Source of the DNA: Clostridia bacterium
Lineage (GTDB): Bacteria > Bacillota > Clostridia > Acetivibrionales > JAFADI01
Assembly: GCA_026418695.1 (NCBI GenBank)
Contig: JAOAAU010000007.1
Span: 1 to 64,000 of the forward strand
Length of the DNA: 64,000 nucleotides
Direction: 5' to 3'
The stretch's first letter is position 1, and each line of letters opens with the position of its first letter. Below the pieces are notes generated by a model that was not told the origin of the DNA, ran no database searches, and saw only the letters and a list, made by a program, of their open reading frames with translations. Shown piece by piece: positions 16,960 through 23,485 of the stretch. The translations under genes were made by a program, and so were the position numbers.

Positions 16960-17652
16960 TTATGATGATGTGGAAAGAATGATATTACCTTTACGTAAAT
17001 AATTAGCTCCGGTTTTCATGCCTGTTTCAATGAAATAGTTCCCAGGATAATTACACCATGCATTTGCAAGCAACCATCCACCTGCTAATGTCCATGTAGA
17101 TTTGCCTGAAACTAAATAAGGCTTAACAATTGTTTCCTGCCCTGGATAATGAACTATTTGTGCAGAAATAGCTCCCTCAACTTCACCTATAGGGAATTGA
17201 TACCATGTTGAATAGTTTTTAGAAATACACATATTGGGGTTTTGAGATGCACCCCAGTTTTGCTCAAATGTTCCTAAATAGTCACCAACAGATGAATATA
17301 TTGGTGCACTAGGGCTCACTTCACATATTCTGGTTTCCGGGTAAACATTTGGAATACCATCCGGGAACCATTGACCAGGAGGCAGAACATTGTATACACC
17401 ATTAACAATATCAAACCCAACTAACCAACCTACATCCCATTGGTTTGATGTTCTCCAAACTCTAACTTGAAACCATCTGTAAGACTCAGTAGTATAATAC
17501 TGCTTCAAATAATGTATCCATGTTAAATTTGGTAGCGTTCTAATGATTGTCCCACCAGCCGTTTCACGAAGATTTATACCATTTGTAGCATTTACATATA
17601 GTAAGGGGAAATTTTGTTGGTAATTTACATTTCCTTCATAAATTATTGACAT
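16960..17652 (-). CDS. SH3-like domain protein, otherwise hypothetical
   Basis: The protein has 230 aa; ATG follows TTGAGGTGAT. Residues about 18-85 look like a bacterial SH3 domain (NATNGINLRETAGGTIIRTL ... WFQVRV ... VGWLVGF), a fold that often binds peptidoglycan. The C-terminal 130 residues are Trp/Tyr/Gly-rich beta structure without a recognised family. There is no signal peptide, so if it acts on the wall it would leave by lysis or a non-classical route. It lies in the phage-derived element beside two secreted proteins. Confidence 0.6.
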   Translation of the reverse strand: MSIIYEGNVNYQQNFPLLYVNATNGINLRETAGGTIIRTLPNLTWIHYLKQYYTTESYRWFQVRVWRTSNQWDVGWLVGFDIVNGVYNVLPPGQWFPDGIPNVYPETRICEVSPSAPIYSSVGDYLGTFEQNWGASQNPNMCISKNYSTWYQFPIGEVEGAISAQIVHYPGQETIVKPYLVSGKSTWTLAGGWLLANAWCNYPGNYFIETGMKTGANYLRKGNIILSTSS

Positions 17653-17730
17653 AATTTCATCACCTCAAGAGTTGCTAATAATACATATTATGCAAATTAA
17701 TATAGTTAGTGACATTCTTGAGGAAACATC

Positions 17731-17761
17731 AAAAAAAGTCTAGCATTATTATTGCTAGACT
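17731..17761 (-). terminator. Terminator after the second secreted protein
   Basis: AGTCTAGCA and TGCTAGACT form a 9-bp stem with a TTATTAT loop. On the minus strand it is followed by seven T. Confidence 0.85.
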
Positions 17762-17776
17762 AATCTGACACAATTT

Positions 17777-18361
17777 TTATTTATTATAAAACCACTTTTC
17801 ATACTCTTTGATATTATTGCTTATTTTTATACTTGCTTCTTTCCAGAAACCTGATTTTTCTATGCTATCTACTGGATGATCAAATATTTTACCACTTGGC
17901 GCGTTCCACCCAGGAATTTTGGCATTGTACTTTCCAGCCCATTCGATAAGTTCCTTTGGAGGTTCTACAGGTACGAGTGTGAAAACTCGTCCTTTCTCAT
18001 CCGTATAAGTCGTCTCTCCATAAGGGACTCCTTTTAAAGGTATTTGTTCAATTTCTTTCGCTGTTAGGAAAACTTTATTATTACCAGGTCGCCAGTCGCC
18101 AACAGGAGGTTTAGGTAAATGAATATAATTTTCTCTATTTGCCCATGAATATAAATCTAGCAAATCAGCAACCTGCTGTTCTTTTGATGTAAGCTTTATA
18201 AAACTACCTTCATCTATTTCGCTTACACCAGTAGATAAGTTATGTACATTTGGCGATAACGGTTTATTAATTTGAGTTGTGTAAGCAAAGGCTACAGCAG
18301 AACAGCTAAATATGGAAATTACAACAGCTGAAATAACAAGAAATTTTTTGGGGTTTATCAT
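17777..18361 (-). CDS. Secreted hypothetical protein
   Basis: A 194-aa protein from ATG 18359-18361, with AGGAGGAAGG upstream; the longer ORF start at 18469 lacks an RBS. A signal peptide is clear (MINPKKFLVISAVV... with AVAFA before a likely cleavage site at about residue 27). The mature part has no recognised domain; it is Pro-rich in the middle and ends with a short helical tail (NNIKEYEKWFYNK). It is terminated by the hairpin 17731-17761. Confidence 0.65.
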   Translation of the reverse strand: MINPKKFLVISAVVISIFSCSAVAFAYTTQINKPLSPNVHNLSTGVSEIDEGSFIKLTSKEQQVADLLDLYSWANRENYIHLPKPPVGDWRPGNNKVFLTAKEIEQIPLKGVPYGETTYTDEKGRVFTLVPVEPPKELIEWAGKYNAKIPGWNAPSGKIFDHPVDSIEKSGFWKEASIKISNNIKEYEKWFYNK

Positions 18362-18594
18362 ACGTCCTTCCTCCTGAAAATGTTTTGAATAAGCATATTT
18401 ACTAAGTAATGAGCTATACATCAAGAATATCATTATGTAAATTTGTTTGCAACTGGGAATATGATACATTCTACCAGTCTTGTAAAAACTTCACCAATTA
18501 AACGATTCCAATTTTATGTTTACTAAAAAACTGATTGCAGTAAATTGTAAAAAATAAATACTGGGCGTATAAACTAAATTTTACTATAGCATAG

Positions 18595-18699
18595 TTAACA
18601 TTCCAATATTCCCCAATTAAGTCCAATGATTATTGGTTGAATATGCGAAGTACTCTGAATATTCTTGTTATAACTATTACCAGGATTATAACCAGGCAT
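18595..18699 (-). CDS. 34-aa small ORF
   Basis: ATG 18697-18699 has AAAGGAG about 9 nt upstream. The peptide begins MPGYNPGNSYNKN and ends in a hydrophobic PIIIGLNWGILEC. It lies between a terminator (about 18786-18830) and the secreted protein gene. It might be a small regulator or signalling peptide; the only evidence is the RBS and the free-standing position. Confidence 0.35.
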   Translation of the reverse strand: MPGYNPGNSYNKNIQSTSHIQPIIIGLNWGILEC

Positions 18700-18785
18700 T
18701 GTGCTCACTCCTTTTTTACATAAATATTCGAGTTGCTAATTTGCTACGAATTATTTTAACGATATTTCTTTAATGATAGTAAAAA

Positions 18786-18830
18786 AACAGAGATTCACTT
18801 TAATACTAATCTCCATTTTTTTCTGTTAAA
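18786..18830. terminator. Bidirectional terminator-like hairpin
   Basis: AGAGATTC...TAATCTC forms a short stem flanked by runs of A on one side and T on the other. It follows the 18873 gene on the minus strand. Confidence 0.5.
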
Positions 18831-18872
18831 AAAATTTTTGAATTTGTTATCAATCTTATTACTAAATCTTTA

Positions 18873-19299
18873 TTAAACTCTTGTCCAAACGATTGCTAAT
18901 GATTCCATCCCTTGTTTGAAATTTTCGAGTGGAATAGACTGGATTAGTGCTTCAAGATGCGTTTGGTAAATTGTATCTTTGTAATTATAATCACCTAATA
19001 AGTCAAGTTCATTTTCTTCTTTAAGATATTGAACTACTCTCTCTGCAATCATTGATGCTAGCCCTTCCCATTCCCCCTTTTTCATCATTCTATTGAATCT
19101 TCTATACCCAGCCTTGCTGACAATCCTATTAAAAGCTTTGCTAAACTTTGCTCTGGTATTAGGGTCATCAGCAACATTAAAGTGAATCTGTGTTTTTGGC
19201 CTTACAACACTTTGCTTATTATCTTCTTCCTCTAAATCATTGTCATCATTAATAGACTTTTTCCTGGGGCTTTAAATTTACGTTTTGTTTTTTGTGAGA
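18873..19299 (-). pseudogene. Frameshifted hypothetical gene of the element
   Basis: An open 71-codon ORF (18873-19088) starts at a methionine without an RBS, but coding-like sequence continues upstream in the same frame (RPKTQIHFNVADDPNTRAKF...) with no start codon until a stop. A shift of one base at a run of five A near 19265 would join it to QAISQKTKRKFKAPGK in the next frame, which itself ends upstream at a TAG. It is most simply a decayed phage gene. The function is unknown. Confidence 0.5.
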
Positions 19300-19638
19300 T
19301 AGCTTGCTATTCTTCATTAAATTAATAATAATTGCTAGCAATTTCATTACAATGCCCTGCTGCTTCATTGTCTATCAGTCAGGAATGTTTATAGTGAGTA
19401 CACTGTTTATTACAGTTATTATTACCGTTGTAAAAAGATTTTGAACTGTTATAATACTGTGTATCCTCATATCTCACATATGAGGATATCAAGTGTTCAT
19501 GCAGTGTTGAGGGCATTTTTATACCATTTTGAGTACTGCTCATCTCCCACATTTAGGGATATGAGAAATGACGTTGAGTCTTTTAAAAGAATCCCACCCA
19601 TCCTCCAAACCCCCTTCCCCCCAGGCCAATGGACGTGC

Positions 19639-19727
19639 TATAATGGAATTGGTTCAGTGATGGACTGTTTAGTTAAATTGAGAGAAAAGAGCAGCTTACT
19701 TTCAGAGGGGAAGGCTGCTTTTTTTCT
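19639..19727 (+). ncRNA. Candidate small RNA: extended -10 box followed by intrinsic terminator
   Basis: TGcTATAAT at 19636-19644 would start transcription near 19652. A GCAGC...GCTGC hairpin with eight T follows at 19690-19727, giving a transcript of roughly 75 nt without an ORF. No clear -35 is present. It is a prediction from promoter-terminator arrangement only. Confidence 0.3.
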
Positions 19728-20008
19728 GTCAATGAACAGGCAATGACACGAATACCCTGGGGTTATTTTTTCGTTGTGCAAATGTTTTATACACCGGGTG
19801 GGCAAATGCGAAGGGGTGGTCACCCCGTGGGTGGGTGCTGAACAGAGGAGAAAGTCGAGAGTTGCCCCTTAAAGTGATATTGTTGGGTTGTTAAACTTAT
19901 TTTTATTGAGTTGTTTGAGGTTGTTTGTTGTGCTGCTTGTGCTAGCGTGTATCAAAAGGGATGGCTTGTGAGGCAGGAATAAATGGTAATTGAGACAACG
20001 TAATAATG

Positions 20009-20042
20009 CTGCCTTGAACCGTCTCGAAAGGCAGTCTTTTTT
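20009..20042 (+). terminator. Intrinsic terminator
   Basis: CTGCCTT and AAGGCAG form a stem followed by TCTTTTTT. Confidence 0.7.
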
Positions 20043-20427
20043 ATTAGATTTTGAGAATTGGAAATAGTGTTGGCAAAAGAATCCTTTGTGATGTTGGTGC
20101 GTTACGTTGTATGCTGCCAGATAGGAAGACCAACACAAACAACCCTACGCATTTAAAAAAGCTGGTGCTGTTGTTGCTGTACTGCATAACCTGGACAGCA
20201 TCCCAGGCAGGATTTAAAATCCCAGGCCGGATCAAAACCCCATTTCCTTTCTTTGGGTTTTTCAAAGGGTTACAAAAAGGGAACAAAAAACGGAATCAAA
20301 CACCAACGAAAAAAGCCATGAGAAAAACCATCCCAGGCCTTGAAAACAGACCATTCCAGGACGGTCTAAAACGCTCTTAGAACGGTCAGATTGTCAATTA
20401 ACACTATGTAACATCCCCAAAAAATTG

Positions 20428-20450
20428 AAGGCCAAAAGGCCTTATTTTGT
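20428..20450 (+). terminator. Intrinsic terminator
   Basis: AAGGCC-AAAA-GGCCTT followed by ATTTTG, located upstream of the substitute 5' end of the DUF255 gene. Confidence 0.65.
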
Positions 20451-20571
20451 TTCATCGAAAGCTTGTTCACTATAGCAAGTCTATATCTGAATAGAGAAGT
20501 TCTTGATTAGCAATACTAGTTTTGAAAATAAACAGCAAGATAATAAAACTTATGAAAGGAAGGTGATGCCC

Positions 20572-20733
20572 ATGATTAATTCAAGAATACCCAATAGTTT
20601 GAGTAAAGAAAAAAGCCCATATCTGTTGCAGCATGCCCATAATCCAGTTGACTGGTACCCATGGAGTGATGAAGCATTTGAAAAGGCAAAGCAGGAAGAC
20701 AAGCCTGTGTTTCTTTCTATTGGGTATAGCTGA
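20572..20733 (+). CDS. Element-borne substitute N-terminus of the DUF255 protein (53 codons)
   Basis: ATG at 20572 follows AAGGAAGGTGATGCCC, a good RBS. The 53 residues (core [18 protein letters not shown], then VFLSIGYS) correspond to the left fragment 13347-13505 but differ clearly in DNA and at the N-terminus, so this is an older, diverged copy carried by the element rather than a fresh duplication. It ends at TGA 20731-20733. In the same frame follow ATT, then ATG (20737) and the 3' part of the host gene. Elements that insert in genes often carry a replacement end; here an 18-nt spacer with a stop separates the halves. Confidence 0.65.
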   Translation: MINSRIPNSLSKEKSPYLLQHAHNPVDWYPWSDEAFEKAKQEDKPVFLSIGYS

Positions 20734-20736
20734 ATT

Positions 20737-22668
20737 ATGACTTTGAGAACTTGTCATTGGTGCCATGTGATGGAGCGTGAATCCTTTGAGGATGAAGAAG
20801 TAGCCGAACTCCTCAATAAAAACTTTATCTCCATCAAGGTAGACCGGGAAGAACGACCTGATGTAGACCACATCTATATGACCGTCTGTCAGGCACTGAC
20901 TGGACACGGTGGCTGGCCCCTTACGATCTTCATGAATCCGGAAAAAGAGCCCTTCTTTGCCGGAACATATTTTCCAAAACAGGATCGCATGGGCATGTCC
21001 GGCCTGATGACTCTGCTGGCCAAAGTGAACGATGCCTGGAGGAATAACCGGGAAGCTTTATACTATTCCGGTGCACGGATCATACAAGCCATTAATGAAG
21101 GCACAGAAGCTATGGAGGATGAACTTTCTCCGGGACTCATCCACGAAGCTTTTGCCGATTACAAAAGATCCTTTGACAGTACTTACGGCGGCTTTGGCGC
21201 TGCCCCCAAATTCCCCACTCCCCATAACCTATACTTCCTGCTTCGCTATTGGCACAGGACAGGAGAAGAGTTTGCCCTTGAAATGGTGGAGAAAACCCTT
21301 GAGTCGATGTATAAAGGCGGAATGTATGACCATATCGGGTTTGGCTTCAGTCGTTATTCCACGGATAAGAAATGGCTTGTCCCACATTTCGAGAAAATGC
21401 TCTATGATAATGCACTGCTTGCCATCGCATATCTCGAAGCTTATCAGGCAACAAAAAAGGAGATGTACGCGAATGTTGCCAGTCAGATTTTCACTTATGT
21501 CCTTAGAGACATGACCTCTCCCGAGGGTGGATTCTATTCTGCCGAAGACGCCGATTCTGAAGGTATAGAAGGAAAGTTCTATGTCTGGACGCAGGATGAA
21601 ATCCGGAAGGTATTGGGGGATGCAGACGGTGAAAAATTCTGCAGACTCTATGACATTACTGATAAAGGGAATTTCGAGGGACACAGCATCCCAAATCTAA
21701 TAAATACAGGACTGTCCCCAAATGAAGAAAATGCAAAAAGTACAGGACTGTCCCCTCAAAACGATGCTGAAAAAGGCTTCATCGAGAGATGCCGTGCACG
21801 CTTGTTTGATTACAGGGAAAAGCGGATTCATCCCTATAAGGATGACAAGATCCTGACTGCTTGGAACGGTCTGATGATTGCGGCCATGGCCATGGGCGGA
21901 AGAGTGCTGCGAGATGAAAGATACAGTACAGCTGCTGAAAAAGCCTCAGATTTTATATTCTCCAAGCTTGTCAGGAACGACGGCAGACTCATGGCACGGT
22001 ATCGTCAGGGAGAAACCGCATTCCCTGCCTATGTGGACGATTATGCCTTTTTGATCTGGGGCTTGATAGAATTATACGATACAACCTATAAACCGCAATA
22101 CCTTACAAGAGCGTTAAAATTGAACGATGATCTGCTAAAGCTTTTCTGGGATGATAAAAATGGCGGTCTGTTTATTTACGGAAGTGACAGCGAGCAGTTG
22201 ATTACACGACCAAAAGAAATATACGACGGTGCAACTCCTTCCGGCAACTCGGTTGCTACACTAAACTTTCTGAGGCTTGCCAGACTAACCGGCCAGCATG
22301 ATTTGGAGGACAGAGCGCAGCAGCAGTTCAGGTCCTTCGGAAATGATCTTGAAAGAGCACCTCGAGGTCACTCCTACTTCTTGTCTGCCTTCATGTTTTC
22401 ACAAGCCCAGTCCAGAGAGGTCGTACTGGTCGGCAATAAAGATCTGCAGAACGCATATGGATTATTGGAGGTGCTGCGAGAGGATTTCCGGCCGTTCACA
22501 CTCTCCATGCTGTATTCAGAAAACAATGAAGAACTGAAAAAGGTAGCTCCGTTTGTTGAAAACTATAAAACAGTGGATGACAAAGCAACCGCTTATGTTT
22601 GCCAGAACTTTGCGTGTCAGTCGCCGGTAACGGATATAAATACATTCAGGGAAATATTATCACAATAA
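20737..22668 (+). CDS. DUF255/YyaL-type thioredoxin-domain protein, 3' part of the split gene
   Basis: 643 codons from ATG 20737. From TCHWCHVM onward it matches the family: the CxxC thioredoxin motif, then DREERPDVDHIYM, GGWPLTIFMNP, PFFAGTYFP, followed by the long alpha/alpha six-hairpin region (GGFGAAPKFPTPHNL, HIGFGFSRYSTDKKWLVPHFEKMLYDNA, YVDDYAFLIWGLIELY). The first 53 residues of the domain are missing. This ORF has only a weak RBS and may depend on reinitiation after the 53-codon ORF. With the left fragment it would total 692 aa. An insertion with two copies of TACAGGACTGTCCCC lies at 21705-21756. The function of the family is poorly known. Confidence 0.85.
   Translation: MTLRTCHWCHVMERESFEDEEVAELLNKNFISIKVDREERPDVDHIYMTVCQALTGHGGWPLTIFMNPEKEPFFAGTYFPKQDRMGMSGLMTLLAKVNDAWRNNREALYYSGARIIQAINEGTEAMEDELSPGLIHEAFADYKRSFDSTYGGFGAAPKFPTPHNLYFLLRYWHRTGEEFALEMVEKTLESMYKGGMYDHIGFGFSRYSTDKKWLVPHFEKMLYDNALLAIAYLEAYQATKKEMYANVASQIFTYVLRDMTSPEGGFYSAEDADSEGIEGKFYVWTQDEIRKVLGDADGEKFCRLYDITDKGNFEGHSIPNLINTGLSPNEENAKSTGLSPQNDAEKGFIERCRARLFDYREKRIHPYKDDKILTAWNGLMIAAMAMGGRVLRDERYSTAAEKASDFIFSKLVRNDGRLMARYRQGETAFPAYVDDYAFLIWGLIELYDTTYKPQYLTRALKLNDDLLKLFWDDKNGGLFIYGSDSEQLITRPKEIYDGATPSGNSVATLNFLRLARLTGQHDLEDRAQQQFRSFGNDLERAPRGHSYFLSAFMFSQAQSREVVLVGNKDLQNAYGLLEVLREDFRPFTLSMLYSENNEELKKVAPFVENYKTVDDKATAYVCQNFACQSPVTDINTFREILSQ
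20749..20759. other. Right attachment core (attR) ACTTGTCATTG
   Basis: The second copy of the 11-bp core, in the TCHW codons of the 3' part of the DUF255 gene. Confidence 0.7.
21705..21756. repeat. In-gene direct repeat TACAGGACTGTCCCC, two copies
   Basis: Copies at 21705-21719 and 21741-21755 are 36 nt apart, in frame, and encode TGLSP twice. Each contains the palindrome GGACTGTCC. The segment looks like a REP-type insertion tolerated in a loop of the protein. Confidence 0.6.
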
Positions 22669-22674
22669 AACTGT

Positions 22675-22708
22675 AAGGGTGGGAGTAATCTTTTATACTC
22701 TCACCCTT
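22675..22708 (+). terminator. Hairpin after the DUF255 gene
   Basis: AAGGGTGGGAGTA pairs with TACTCTCACCCTT (one mismatch) just after the stop. There is no T run, so it may stabilise the mRNA rather than act as a strong terminator. Confidence 0.5.
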
Positions 22709-22792
22709 GCTGAACCAATGAGTAATGTATTCCGCAATTTTTAAGGGATGTAAATTCCAGCTTATATACCTTCTTAACAAGTTTTCTTATTC

Positions 22793-23359
22793 CTAGTAGG
22801 GATATCCGCCATAGAAGCCGCCGTAATAGCCGGGGTATCCGCCATAAAATCCCGGATATCCATAGAAGGGATATGGATTATAATATCCATACGGACGTCT
22901 CCTGAGCAGACTGCCGAGTAACAATATTCCAACCAGATCCCTGAATACACGTCTTCCGCCATATCCAAAGAACTGCCGTCCCCCCATTTCCTGTTCCAGC
23001 ATTCCCTCGACCTCCGGTCCGACTTCATTGACAATATCATCAATATTAGCCTCTACTTCCTCCCGGGATGGAGTCTGATGATCCCCATGCTTCCCCATCA
23101 TCATGTCGCAGCGGCGTTCTACGGCCGGCTGGACCATATAATAGGTCTTTGGAAACATGTTTTCCAACTGTTCCGGCATCTGCATCGTTGGGTAAGGCTG
23201 GTTTGCCAAGCCAGCCACATTTGTTGGATAGGGCTGATTGGTCATTCCGGCAACATTCGTTGGATAAGGCTGGTTTGTCATGCCAGCTACATTCATTGGA
23301 TTGGGCTGGTTCGCCATCCCCGCAACATTCATATACGGCATGTTTTGATTATCATACAT
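22793..23359 (-). CDS. Repeat-containing, Gly/Tyr-rich protein, coat-like
   Basis: The protein has 188 aa; ATG follows AAGGAGGCG. Residues 11-58 are four 12-aa repeats of the form NVAGMTNQPYPT. The middle (about 60-125) is a conserved-looking helical segment (PEQLENMFPKTYYMVQPAV, REEVEANIDDIVNEVGPEVE). The last 40 residues are almost only Gly, Tyr, Pro and Phe (FYGYPGFYGGYPGYYGGFYGG). This composition is typical of spore coat or exosporium proteins of Clostridia and Bacilli. That role is inferred from composition and the sporulating host. It is a single gene. Confidence 0.65.
   Translation of the reverse strand: MYDNQNMPYMNVAGMANQPNPMNVAGMTNQPYPTNVAGMTNQPYPTNVAGLANQPYPTMQMPEQLENMFPKTYYMVQPAVERRCDMMMGKHGDHQTPSREEVEANIDDIVNEVGPEVEGMLEQEMGGRQFFGYGGRRVFRDLVGILLLGSLLRRRPYGYYNPYPFYGYPGFYGGYPGYYGGFYGGYPY
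23186..23329 (-). repeat. 36-bp tandem repeat inside the coat-like gene, four copies
   Basis: Each unit encodes NVAG(M/L)(T/A)NQP(Y/N)P(T/M). Differences between units are mostly substitutions, with no frame loss. Confidence 0.8.
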
Positions 23360-23485
23360 ATTGGTTGACGCCTCCTTAATTACACTGCATACTTACAGTT
23401 TATAATATGCATGCAAGCAAGGAGTGGTTACCAATAATTCTTTTATGTAACTGCTAATCTTGGGTACTTTTGCTTTCTGCCTGAT

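Larger units (their letters stand above)
19300..20571. other. Non-coding region of the element
   Basis: About 1.3 kb without a credible gene. It holds a hairpin CCTCATATC-TCACA-TATGAGG near 19462, an extended -10 box with a downstream terminator (19639-19727), a second terminator (20009-20042), a cluster of TCCCAGGC motifs (20201, 20220, 20331, and TTCCAGGA at 20354) and a third terminator (20428-20450). A 109-codon ORF at 20051 lacks an RBS and was not accepted. Confidence 0.5.
13506..20759. mobile_element. Serine-recombinase element splitting the DUF255 gene (7.24 kb, phage-derived)
   Basis: The direct repeat ACTTGTCATTG bounds the element at 13506-13516 and 20749-20759. The left outside sequence is the 5' part of a DUF255 gene and the right outside sequence is its 3' part, joining in frame. 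Cargo from left to right: large serine recombinase facing the left end, decayed terminase large subunit, secreted protein, SH3-like protein, second secreted protein, small ORFs, one frameshifted gene, several terminators and a diverged copy of the host gene's 5' end. The terminase shows phage ancestry, but capsid, tail, replication and lysis genes are missing, so it is a remnant or minimal element. Confidence 0.8.

Noticed and set aside
19455..19485. CCTCATATC...GATATGAGG-like hairpin as a riboswitch or attenuator
   Set aside because: A short simple inverted repeat without a conserved aptamer core, T run or downstream gene.
20051..20380. 109-codon plus-strand ORF in the element
   Set aside because: TTG start without RBS, overlaps two regions with terminators and TCCCAGGC motifs, and the protein has no recognisable pattern.
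20731..20733. TGA between the N-terminal fragment and the 3' part of the DUF255 gene as a selenocysteine codon
   Set aside because: The family has no residue or spacer here (IGYS is directly followed by TCHWCH), no convincing SECIS-like hairpin follows, and an 18-nt element-derived spacer explains the stop.
22774..23043. Overlapping minus-strand 89-codon ORF in the coat-like gene
   Set aside because: A frame shadow of the Gly/Tyr-rich gene; no RBS and no protein pattern.
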